Shown here one piece after another: positions 53,085 through 61,633 of a DNA stretch of 64,000 nucleotides; the stretch's first letter is position 1, and each line of letters opens with the position of its first letter. Source of the DNA: Zygotorulaspora mrakii (taxonomy: Eukaryota; Ascomycota; Saccharomycetes; Saccharomycetales; Saccharomycetaceae); NCBI RefSeq assembly GCF_013402915.1, contig NC_050721.1, positions 744,001 through 808,000 of the forward strand, read 5' to 3'. The notes below the pieces were generated by a model, which was not told the origin of the DNA, did no database searches, and was given only the letters and a program-made list of their open reading frames with translations. Position numbers and translations under genes: made by a program.

Positions 53085-56000
53085 CTAATTAATTTTTAAA
53101 GCAGTTCCTGCAGATTCAGTTGCCAATTTGTCGAACAACGTTGGCTTTGGTTTGAGGTCATCTTCAAGTAGGTTCGTTCCTTTAACAATCTTAAAAGCAC
53201 CTGTACCAATTGACATAGTTTGACCCAAAATGATACATTCGGAGACACCCTCCACTGCATCTTTTTTCATGTAGAAGGCAGCATCGAAAAGGTGGTCCGT
53301 TGTCTTTTCAAAAGAGGCTAGTTGCAGAACGGAATCTCTCATTTTACTTAATCCGAACCTAGTAATACCCAAAACTTCACCTTTGTATGTCATGACGTCA
53401 CCCAAAAGTTGGATATGACGGGGATCAACACTCATACCATGATTGCTCATTGTATAATTGATCTCACCAGTAATACTGGCTCTTGCAGCTTCAATACCCA
53501 AAACGCTGAACACTTCGAGCACATGATTTGTGACAGTTTTGGTACCAATGACACCATCAGTCGACATGACTTCCCTCAAGCCATAACCTTCTACTAAAAG
53601 TTCTCTTTTAGAATCATCACGAACGTTGATGACAGCTCTTGAAATGTCTGGTAGACCTTTCACAACGATATCGGGAAGAGACCGACGCAGCTGTTGCATT
53701 CTGTAAAAAACATCGTTCTCTGTTGGCTCCTTGGCAGACGTCGAGATAGATTTGGCCTTATATCCCTCTGGAAAGACATTAATAGCAATCTTATCTTTGC
53801 CCAAAATGCTGACATCCGATGAAAGGATCTTTAGTTTTGGAGCCTTTGTGATTGCTACTGCAATTTCTTCTATTGTAAGTTCTAATTGTAATTTTTCAAT
53901 TGTTGTTAAATCAATTCGTACCTGTAAGAAGGAGAGATTATCATTGTAGACATCCTGAATGTAAAATGCAACATCTGACAATAACGTCTTCTCGATTCTT
54001 CCCTTAACCACTCTTGCAGCTCTTTCATCGTTATCATTAACAAGAACTGCGTTGATAATTGGTGTTGAGATGACTTTCGATGCATTGATAATTTCCTTGA
54101 TACGAGGAACACCAAGCGTAACATTCATAGACGCGACACCAGCAAAATGGAAAGTTTTTAACGTCATCTGTGTACCGGGCTCACCAATGGATTGTGCACC
54201 AATAGCTCCTACCGCAGTACCTGGTTCTACTCTTGCCCTGAGGTACTTTAATAACGCAATTCTTAAGAATTCCTTAAGAGCTGCATTTGTTATCTTACAT
54301 AGTTGATCGACCGAGTATCTAACTTCAATAGGCGCACCTTCATCTAAATCCACACTATCAAATTCTGCACCGGGTTCATCAAGCAAAGCTTTCAGTCCCC
54401 TCACTTTTCTAACTGCTGCAAGCGCATGAGCTTTTGCAGTAATGTATGTTTTCAAGGAGTGATAAAAATTTCTCTCTGCATCATTTTGATCAATGTATTC
54501 TTCCAATCCTTCATCTTTTTTGGAAACCAACATTCCAACATTATCGTATCTTACCAATTTGTTTTCAAGCGGTGCTAATATTCTATTAGTATTTTCTATA
54601 ATTTGATAAGGAAGTAACCCTCGGTCTGTATTGTTAAATGTAATATTTGTTGCATGGTCCCAAGTCTTATTAAAGTTTACCGGTTGAGCATTGCCTTCCA
54701 TTTCCATAGGATCTAAGCCGTCACCACCGTACGTGAATTGAACGATACCATTTGAAGAAGTACGAACAGTATTATCGTACTGACATGATAAATCCTCTAA
54801 AGATTTCATTAATCTACGCGACATATAACCCGTTTCAGCGGTCTTGACTGCAGTATCAACTAAACCCTCACGACCAGAGATGGCATGAAATAAAAATTCT
54901 GGTGGGGACAAACCGGAAAAGAAGGAGTTTCTCACAAAACCTTTGGACTGAGGAGTTTTGGAGTTTTTTGGGAAATGAGGCAATGAACGATCCTGAAATC
55001 CATCAGGAACACGATTACCTGAAATAATTTGTTGCCCGACAACAGCAACCATTTGGGAAACATTAAGCGTGGAACCTTTAGAGCCACACGTAGCCATAAT
55101 CAGCGGAGCATTCAGATTGTCTAACTCATTAATGCAAACATCACCAACTTCTTCTCTGACCTTTGATAGAAGACCACCTATTTTGGCCTCCAAAGTTTGC
55201 TCCTCATTACAACCCGGTTGAGTTTCTAACTTTCCTTTATTGTAGGAGTCAATCAATTCGTCACAGTTTGCGTATGCAGTCTCAACCATATCTTCCTTTT
55301 TTTGCTTCAATTCATCTGCCGGTGTAACATCACTAATACCGATAGAGAAACCTCTATTACCCAGATACCTGGCACAAAGTTTAGCCATTCTATTCATTGC
55401 ATTTGCAGCTTCTTGAGGGCCATAGTCTCTTAATATTGTATAGAAGACGGAATGTTTTTTTCCATCACCTAAAACAGACTTATCCATAACACCACTCAAG
55501 ATTTCTGAACCTCTTATAAGTACAAACCCATCATTTTGAGACATTTCACTAGGCAATGATTTATCCTTTGGAGGGATAAAGACTTTGTTTTTTGCATCTA
55601 GATTAATGACGACAGGCGACTGCTTATTTGGTTTGATTAACAAAGAGAACACTTGTTTCCCAGTCCAGAGATAATACGGCTTCATGATTGCAGGTGGTGG
55701 AACATCAAACTGCATATTACCATCTGACATCATGGAGAGTAGTTGAGTTAATGTGCCTCTGTCAAAAAATGAATCCTTATGTGAAATTAAATATGAACCA
55801 GTGATGAAATCCTGAGTTGCAGCAATAATTGGTTCGCCGGACTTTGGAGTCAACAAATTATTCTTGACTCCCATCAGATTGATAGCTTCAGCCCTTGCTT
55901 CTTCGGTTTGTGGGACATGCAGATTCATTTCATCACCATCAAAATCTGCATTATAGGGTGTACAAACACATTCATTTAACCTAAAAGTTCTCCAAGGACG

Positions 56001-57476
56001 AATCTTAGCATAATGTGATAAAATTGATAATCTATGCAAGGACGGTTGACGATTGAATAACACAACATCACCATCTTCCAAGTGTCTTTCAACTACGTCA
56101 CCAATTTTTAAGTATTTTGCCAATTTGACACGGTCACCGTAACGAAGGTTTCTTCTAGCGTCTTCATCTTTTTTCAATAGGTAATTCGCACCTGGATGTT
56201 CATTTGGTCCATTAATGATCAGTTGCTGCAGCTTTGATCTATTATAACGAGTGACTCTTTCAGGGAAGGTCAAGACTTTTGCTACACGATCTGGAACTGC
56301 AACTTCATCTATCGATAAATTTGGATCCGGTGAGATAACGGTTCTACCTGAGAAATCTACACGTTTACCAGATAGATTACCCCTAAATCTACCTTGCTTA
56401 CCCTTTAATCTTTGACAAAATCCTCTTATTGGCTTAACTTTACTGCCACCATTGGATGCTCCCGGTAACATTGCCGGATTGACGGAATCTGAATTAATGT
56501 ACATAGCGACGGATAGTTGCAAGTAATCCCAATGCTCCATCATATTATTGATTGATATACCCTTCTCTAAACCTGTTTTGATTAATGATGATGTCCACAC
56601 AATTTCTGTAAGTTTAACAGTTAAATCGTCTTCATTCGAAGCAGGAGAATCCTGCATCATAACAGAAGGTCTTATACAAACTGGTGGCGCTGGTAAATAT
56701 CTCCAAATGTAAGTCTCCGGTCTACCAGACTTGATTGAAGAATCTATACCCAGCAACTCACAATCTTCCGGAGCAATCTGTTTGAATAAATTCAGAACCT
56801 TAAGAGGGTTCAAATCGTCCATACATCGTTTAACGTAGCGCTCTAACTCCGGATTATGAGATAAGACTTCTTGCCAATCACCAACCCATTTATCCTTCTC
56901 TGGAACGCTTTTTTTACCCACCCAGCGAAAAGTATCATGAATAATTTTCAAAGAAGCAGAGCCAGAACCCGCCGCTGCTTTTTTCACAACACCATTTAAA
57001 GCCCCACATTTGAGGCATCGTCTCTGTTTCTTGCACTGGTCGAGTATTCTTTTTAAGGTCCCCATACGTCTCAGGTTATCAGCTCCTGGACGACGTAATT
57101 CACTCAAGAAATTTCTTCTATCTTCATCGCTCAACAAAATTGCAGAGCAGCTCTTGCAAACACCCTGTAATATTTGGATTGTCGACTTGAAAAAACCAAC
57201 GTGGAAAACTGGCAACGCCAATTTAATGTGACCAAAATGACCGTTACAGCTTGCCAAATTACCTTGACAGGTCTCACAAGTGAGACTTGACGAAGAAACA
57301 CCCATCCTGGGGTCCAAAGCACCACCTTTTTTGGGCGCACGACCATTCTCAAGGTCAAATAGATCACGGGTCGAAATCTCTACTTCAGACTGGGCAACGA
57401 TATCTGCTGCACTCAACGCACTGAACTCCAGACCACTGATCTTTTTGGGCGTAGTACTGACCACTACCTCTCTCAT
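53085..57476 (-). CDS. RPO31: Rpo31/Rpc160, largest subunit of RNA polymerase III
   Basis: 1463 residues from the ATG at 57476; S. cerevisiae Rpo31 (YOR116C) has 1460. The frame is open 17 codons further upstream but has no ATG there. It is the catalytic beta-prime-like subunit of Pol III, which makes tRNA, 5S and U6 RNA in the nucleus. The absolutely conserved magnesium-binding motif NADFDGD is seen at about residue 510. The N-terminal zinc-binding clamp has CETCQGNLASCNGHFGH (about 67-83), and a second pair is in KKQRRCLKCGALN. The trigger-loop region with GEPGTQMTLKTFHFAG lies near 1075. The last 300 residues are the conserved jaw and clamp end. PAC- and RRPE-like motifs upstream are typical of Pol I/III subunit genes. 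Confidence 0.98.
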   Translation of the reverse strand: MREVVVSTTPKKISGLEFSALSAADIVAQSEVEISTRDLFDLENGRAPKKGGALDPRMGVSSSSLTCETCQGNLASCNGHFGHIKLALPVFHVGFFKSTIQILQGVCKSCSAILLSDEDRRNFLSELRRPGADNLRRMGTLKRILDQCKKQRRCLKCGALNGVVKKAAAGSGSASLKIIHDTFRWVGKKSVPEKDKWVGDWQEVLSHNPELERYVKRCMDDLNPLKVLNLFKQIAPEDCELLGIDSSIKSGRPETYIWRYLPAPPVCIRPSVMMQDSPASNEDDLTVKLTEIVWTSSLIKTGLEKGISINNMMEHWDYLQLSVAMYINSDSVNPAMLPGASNGGSKVKPIRGFCQRLKGKQGRFRGNLSGKRVDFSGRTVISPDPNLSIDEVAVPDRVAKVLTFPERVTRYNRSKLQQLIINGPNEHPGANYLLKKDEDARRNLRYGDRVKLAKYLKIGDVVERHLEDGDVVLFNRQPSLHRLSILSHYAKIRPWRTFRLNECVCTPYNADFDGDEMNLHVPQTEEARAEAINLMGVKNNLLTPKSGEPIIAATQDFITGSYLISHKDSFFDRGTLTQLLSMMSDGNMQFDVPPPAIMKPYYLWTGKQVFSLLIKPNKQSPVVINLDAKNKVFIPPKDKSLPSEMSQNDGFVLIRGSEILSGVMDKSVLGDGKKHSVFYTILRDYGPQEAANAMNRMAKLCARYLGNRGFSIGISDVTPADELKQKKEDMVETAYANCDELIDSYNKGKLETQPGCNEEQTLEAKIGGLLSKVREEVGDVCINELDNLNAPLIMATCGSKGSTLNVSQMVAVVGQQIISGNRVPDGFQDRSLPHFPKNSKTPQSKGFVRNSFFSGLSPPEFLFHAISGREGLVDTAVKTAETGYMSRRLMKSLEDLSCQYDNTVRTSSNGIVQFTYGGDGLDPMEMEGNAQPVNFNKTWDHATNITFNNTDRGLLPYQIIENTNRILAPLENKLVRYDNVGMLVSKKDEGLEEYIDQNDAERNFYHSLKTYITAKAHALAAVRKVRGLKALLDEPGAEFDSVDLDEGAPIEVRYSVDQLCKITNAALKEFLRIALLKYLRARVEPGTAVGAIGAQSIGEPGTQMTLKTFHFAGVASMNVTLGVPRIKEIINASKVISTPIINAVLVNDNDERAARVVKGRIEKTLLSDVAFYIQDVYNDNLSFLQVRIDLTTIEKLQLELTIEEIAVAITKAPKLKILSSDVSILGKDKIAINVFPEGYKAKSISTSAKEPTENDVFYRMQQLRRSLPDIVVKGLPDISRAVINVRDDSKRELLVEGYGLREVMSTDGVIGTKTVTNHVLEVFSVLGIEAARASITGEINYTMSNHGMSVDPRHIQLLGDVMTYKGEVLGITRFGLSKMRDSVLQLASFEKTTDHLFDAAFYMKKDAVEGVSECIILGQTMSIGTGAFKIVKGTNLLEDDLKPKPTLFDKLATESAGTALKIN

Positions 57477-57550
57477 CGTTTCCACTCCTTTTCGAATGCT
57501 CTGCACTAGGTATATGCCCACCCTCAATCACGTACACTTCTTTTAAGCCT

Positions 57551-57600
57551 CCGATGAGTTCTAAAATAACTTTTTCACGATCGATGCGATCAAATTTTTG
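57551..57600. promoter_or_regulatory. RPO31: PAC-like and RRPE-like motifs, RPO31 promoter
   Basis: CCGATGAGTT (57551-57560) shares the CGATGAG core of PAC but differs from the full consensus at two positions. AAATTTTT (57592-57599) resembles the RRPE core. They lie 75 and 115 bp before the RPO31 start. PAC is named for Pol A and C subunit genes, so the gene fits the motif. Confidence 0.4.
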
Positions 57601-57741
57601 GTACTGATGGCCTCTGCGTTCGGTCAGCATGCAGTGTACGTTTGGTGCATAGTGCTTCTCACCTGATCTGATGGTAATGTCAAAACCGTATATCGTGATA
57701 CTATCTCATAATGTACGAGTACCCAAAATCAATGTTCCTTC

Positions 57742-57750
57742 GGTGGCGGA
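57742..57750 (+). promoter_or_regulatory. SEM1: PACE-like (Rpn4) variant before SEM1
   Basis: GGTGGCGGA matches the first six bases of the Rpn4 element GGTGGCAAA and then departs. It lies 111 bp before the SEM1 ATG. I give it low weight alone, but the neighbouring RPT5 gene has a perfect copy. Confidence 0.35.
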
Positions 57751-57860
57751 ACTAAACAGTGCTACTTTTGGAAGTATTAAGGCAAAAGTACTAATAAAGA
57801 TGGATAAATATAATACTGGCCCTTACCGCAATTGTGCAATAGCATAGGAATAGAAAGAAC

Positions 57861-58127
57861 ATGAACGGGGGAGCAAATGCTGCAATGGAGATAAAAAAGG
57901 AGTCACTGGCCAGCGTGCCGGGCGTAGAACAAAGCCAAAAAACCCTGGAGGAGGATGACGAGTTCGAGGACTTTCCACTTGATACATGGCCATCGGAGGA
58001 AACACTGAGAGAAACAGCAGGCGCCCAAACGAATCTTTGGGAAGAAGACTGGGACGACGTGGAAGTTGACGACGGCTTCACGAAAGAGCTCAGGGCGGAA
58101 CTGGAGAAAAGCAGGACCCAGCAATGA
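57861..58127 (+). CDS. SEM1: Sem1/Dss1, proteasome lid and TREX-2 subunit
   Basis: 88 residues; S. cerevisiae Sem1 (YDR363W-A) has 89. It is a small, very acidic, intrinsically disordered protein that ties lid subunits Rpn3 and Rpn7 together and also serves in TREX-2 and other complexes. The two family segments are visible: EEDDEFEDFPLDTW (about 30-43) and NLWEEDWDDVEVDDGFTKEL (about 59-78). The ATG at 57861 is in good context. No intron is needed. It lies between RPO31 and RPT5, an arrangement different from S. cerevisiae, where SEM1 is next to ESC2. Confidence 0.95.
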   Translation: MNGGANAAMEIKKESLASVPGVEQSQKTLEEDDEFEDFPLDTWPSEETLRETAGAQTNLWEEDWDDVEVDDGFTKELRAELEKSRTQQ

Positions 58128-58430
58128 AACCATGGCGAATTATTCCAGCCCCTTTGTAGTCATAGTGTATGAGCGATTCAAATTGTGACCATGAACTCCC
58201 GTCCTTTCTGTATAAGTGTGGACTGACTTGGGAGTTTTTCCCATACAAACGTAAATTGGGTCCGCTATGTATCTCCCATTGACCCTACCACACCGCAGTC
58301 ATAAATATAATGATCAGATATACCTTTAACAAGCTTTAAGTATTCAATCTTTGCTCAGATTAAGCTGTTGCTCGTAGTATTCTTTTTGGTATTTCCCGCT
58401 GAGGTAGCCTTAGCGGCAAAATTAGGTAGG

Positions 58431-58438
58431 TTACCCGG
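58431..58438 (+). promoter_or_regulatory. RPT5: Reb1 site upstream of RPT5
   Basis: TTACCCGG, within the palindrome GGTTACCCGGTAAC (58429-58442), is a strong Reb1 site about 165 bp before the RPT5 ATG and 30 bp before the PACE element. Confidence 0.65.
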
Positions 58439-58468
58439 TAACTATCTAAGAAACGGTTTGTCCGTGTC

Positions 58469-58477
58469 GGTGGCAAA
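58469..58477 (+). promoter_or_regulatory. RPT5: PACE element (Rpn4 site) of RPT5
   Basis: GGTGGCAAA is the exact proteasome-associated control element bound by Rpn4, 123 bp before the ATG of RPT5. This is the typical distance in proteasome genes. Confidence 0.85.
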
Positions 58478-58599
58478 GGATGTCAACTTGCATTCAATAT
58501 GAGGGAATCAACACTTAATGTGACGAATAAGTGGTTTTCAAGAGCATTGAAGCTATCTACACAAGGAACCGGTAGGAATCGTGGCTCGTTAGAGGAAAT

Positions 58600-59904
58600 A
58601 TGGCTACGCTAGAAGAGTTGGACGCCCAGCAATTGCCAGGAGATGCGGAATTAGAGAAGGAGATTTTGAACTTGTCAACGCAGGAGTTGACAACAAGGGC
58701 CAAGCTGCTGGACAACGAGATACGCATTTTCAGGTCAGAAATTCAAAGGGTAACACATGAGAACAGTACGATGGTGGAAAAAATCAAGGATAACAAGGAA
58801 AAAATAAAGAATAACAGGCAGTTGCCGTACCTGGTAGCCAACGTCGTGGAAATTATGGACATGGATGAGCTACAGGATAAAGAAAACAGCGAAGCTGTGA
58901 CGCAGAATGGTAATTTAAACTTGGATAACGCGGCGGAAGGAAAAGCAGCCGTAGTTAAGACATCCTCCCGACAAACCGTTTTTTTACCAATGGTTGGGCT
59001 GGTAGATCCGGAAACTTTGAAGCCAAATGATCTTGTCGGCGTTAATAAGGACTCGTATTTGATCCTGGAGACTTTACCATCCGAATTCGATTCTCGTGTG
59101 AAAGCGATGGAAGTTGATGAGAAACCCACAGAGACGTATTCTGATGTCGGTGGATTAGACAAACAGATCGAAGAATTGGTAGAAGCAATTGTTTTGCCCA
59201 TGAAACGTGCTGATAAATTCAAAGAGATGGGTATCAGAGCTCCAAAGGGTGCTTTGATGTATGGCCCTCCTGGTACAGGTAAAACTCTGCTGGCTCGTGC
59301 TTGTGCAGCTCAAACTAATGCGACATTTTTAAAACTTGCCGCACCACAGCTTGTCCAGATGTTTATTGGTGAAGGTGCAAAATTAGTTCGTGACGCTTTT
59401 GAACTGGCTAAAGAAAAAGCACCAACAATCATTTTCATTGATGAGTTGGATGCAATTGGTACAAAAAGATTTGATTCTGAAAAATCTGGTGATAGAGAAG
59501 TGCAGAGAACAATGTTGGAACTGCTAAATCAATTGGACGGATTTGGCTCAGACGATCGTGTCAAAGTATTAGCAGCAACGAATAGAGTGGACGTGCTTGA
59601 TCCAGCCCTACTGAGATCTGGTAGATTAGATAGAAAAATTGAATTTCCTTTACCAACAGAAGATGCGAGGGCACAAATTTTACAAATCCATTCGAGGAAG
59701 ATGACCACTGCCGATGATATAAATTGGCAAGAATTGGCAAGGTCGACTGATGAATTTAATGGTGCACAGTTGAAGGCCGTCTCAGTAGAGGCTGGTATGA
59801 TTGCATTGAGGAATGGACAGGACTCAGTGAAACATGAAGATTTCGTTGATGCGATTGGTGAAGTGCAAGCTAGGAAATCGAAGTCTGTTTCATTTTACGC
59901 ATGA
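58600..59904 (+). CDS. RPT5: Rpt5, 19S proteasome AAA ATPase
   Basis: 434 residues, the same as S. cerevisiae Rpt5 (YOR117W). One of six base ATPases that unfold substrates and open the 20S gate. An N-terminal coiled coil (about 15-75) precedes the OB domain (about 80-165). The AAA domain has Walker A GPPGTGKT at 222-229, Walker [12 protein letters not shown] at about 276-286 and an arginine-finger region after [10 protein letters not shown]. The C-terminus FYA is a full HbYX motif for docking into the 20S alpha pocket. Adjacent SEM1 encodes another 19S subunit. Confidence 0.98.
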   Translation: MATLEELDAQQLPGDAELEKEILNLSTQELTTRAKLLDNEIRIFRSEIQRVTHENSTMVEKIKDNKEKIKNNRQLPYLVANVVEIMDMDELQDKENSEAVTQNGNLNLDNAAEGKAAVVKTSSRQTVFLPMVGLVDPETLKPNDLVGVNKDSYLILETLPSEFDSRVKAMEVDEKPTETYSDVGGLDKQIEELVEAIVLPMKRADKFKEMGIRAPKGALMYGPPGTGKTLLARACAAQTNATFLKLAAPQLVQMFIGEGAKLVRDAFELAKEKAPTIIFIDELDAIGTKRFDSEKSGDREVQRTMLELLNQLDGFGSDDRVKVLAATNRVDVLDPALLRSGRLDRKIEFPLPTEDARAQILQIHSRKMTTADDINWQELARSTDEFNGAQLKAVSVEAGMIALRNGQDSVKHEDFVDAIGEVQARKSKSVSFYA

Positions 59905-60032
59905 AAAGAAAGAAGGAAAACTAAGCAAATAAATAGTGAAAGAAAGATTTAGGATCTATAAAATTTTTCTCATGTATTTAATCGTCATTAATTTTAATAT
60001 AATAACAAAAGAAAATAAGCGGTTGATTATAG

Positions 60033-61415
60033 TTAATCCAAAAGGTATATCTTTCCAGTGGGACCACCGCAAATTAACTTGCTTGTTTCTTGTGGGTTCC
60101 AAGCAACTTGCCTTACGGGTTCATTACCAGGCAGGGGAACAGTTCTGAGTAAATTAGTAGTGGTCCAATCCCATATCAAAACTTTACTTTGAGCGTCCCC
60201 AGAACAAATGTATTTGCCGTCCGGTGAAAATGCAATTCCAATACCATATCCGGCACACATTTGTCCTGTGAAAGATTTCTTGGGGTGACGTTTATATTTT
60301 GGTTTCATATTGTATGTGTATATTGTGTTATCCATACTTTGGGCGCAAAAGTACTGGCCTGACGGATGAATGTCCAGGTATGGCATTGAATGTTGTGCTG
60401 TATCACTAATCTGTTTTACTGGAATGTTTATTTGATTCTCCCATATTCTAACCGTCTTGTCCTCCGATGAGGATATAAATCGAGAGCCATCCGGAAAAAA
60501 TTTGAGATATAAGATACTGCTCAAATGATGATCGTATACTTGCACTCTTCCTTCTTTTGCTGCAATACGTGTATCATAATGATATATTTTAGAGTTAGAA
60601 CACCCTACTATGAATTCATTTGCCTTGAGCGGGTGGATCTTGACGTCATTTGGAGTACTATTCAATTTTAGTCTAGATAGCACTTTACCACTTTCGGTAT
60701 GCCAAAGTTTAACACTCTGATCAAATGACGCACTCAGAAACTGTGTGCCATCACTGCTAAAATCAATCGCTTTGACTGGCCTCGTGTGTCCTCTATAATC
60801 TCGAAGGCACTTTCTCTGATGATGGAAATCCCAAATTTTGATTAAGCTGTCATTGCCACTGGATAGAAATAAATGACCAGATAGCGGCAGGAAATTTAGA
60901 GTATTAACACCACGGGAGTGCCCTGGAAATGTGTGTATAATTTTTTTTGGCAAATAACATTTGAATGACATCGGTTTCTTCGTTAAATCAGTTTCAATAT
61001 CCGCGGGAGGATGAAGAAATCCACGACCTTGATAATCCTTTTCTGATTCACCGTAAAAGTGAGATTCTTCTTTGACCTTGATGTCTTCATCATCGGGTTT
61101 CTCAACATCTTGAAAAGTTTCAAGTTCCTCAGCTATATATTTATCTCCTGTATTGTCGCTGGAGCTATCGCTTTCATCATAGGACCAGGCATCCCAAGGT
61201 CCCTTTCTTCCTTTTTTCTCCTTCTTTTCAGCGGTGTTCTTCAATGGATCATCTTTCCGTTTTCTCTTGCTGATTGTGACTCTATCAACTTGAACCATGG
61301 GCACTGTATTTTCATGTTGCTTGTTTGATATGACACCCGCAATCTGTTCCACCGTTTTACTTTCATAGTCGTCTTCAGAACCCGAACTAGAGCCGTAATC
61401 CTCTACCAACGCCAT
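60033..61415 (-). CDS. CDC40: Cdc40/Prp17, second-step splicing factor
   Basis: 460 residues; S. cerevisiae Cdc40 (YDR364C) has 455. It is a WD40 protein of the spliceosome acting around the second catalytic step and needed for cell-cycle progress through spliced messages. The first 150 residues are polar and charged with basic patches (SKRKRKDDP and KKEKKGRKGPWDAW). A seven-bladed propeller follows, with blades such as PGHSRGVNTLNFLPLSG, DGTQFLSASFDQSVKLW and DGSRFISSSEDKTVRIW. ATG at 61415. It lies convergent to RPT5, with 128 bp between them. Confidence 0.96.
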   Translation of the reverse strand: MALVEDYGSSSGSEDDYESKTVEQIAGVISNKQHENTVPMVQVDRVTISKRKRKDDPLKNTAEKKEKKGRKGPWDAWSYDESDSSSDNTGDKYIAEELETFQDVEKPDDEDIKVKEESHFYGESEKDYQGRGFLHPPADIETDLTKKPMSFKCYLPKKIIHTFPGHSRGVNTLNFLPLSGHLFLSSGNDSLIKIWDFHHQRKCLRDYRGHTRPVKAIDFSSDGTQFLSASFDQSVKLWHTESGKVLSRLKLNSTPNDVKIHPLKANEFIVGCSNSKIYHYDTRIAAKEGRVQVYDHHLSSILYLKFFPDGSRFISSSEDKTVRIWENQINIPVKQISDTAQHSMPYLDIHPSGQYFCAQSMDNTIYTYNMKPKYKRHPKKSFTGQMCAGYGIGIAFSPDGKYICSGDAQSKVLIWDWTTTNLLRTVPLPGNEPVRQVAWNPQETSKLICGGPTGKIYLLD

Positions 61416-61633
61416 TTATACAGAGCTGACTTGCCCACTTCACACTTTTACTCGCTTTTCAGTCTTTCTTTAAGTTCCGCTTGCAGATGTGAAGAAAGAA
61501 TGCTAAATAACATTTATCATGATACATACCAAATACAAAAAGAGAAATACATGGGCAAATAATTTCGGGCCACAATATCTTGACTCCACGAAACGTCAAC
61601 CTTACATAATTAACTAAGCCTTTTAGATGTTTG

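Larger units (their letters stand above)
57477..57860. other. Divergent RPO31/SEM1 intergenic region
   Basis: About 384 bp shared by two divergent genes. It holds a PAC-like and an RRPE-like motif on the RPO31 side and a PACE-like motif before SEM1, described separately. No RNA gene seen. Confidence 0.5.
58128..58599. other. SEM1-RPT5 intergenic region
   Basis: About 470 bp forming the RPT5 promoter. A palindromic Reb1 site and a perfect PACE element are annotated separately. The remainder shows no gene or RNA that I recognise. Confidence 0.5.

Noticed and set aside
57477..57527. Longer RPO31 N-terminus
   Set aside because: The upstream extension begins with a non-ATG codon; the protein from ATG 57476 begins like known Rpc160.
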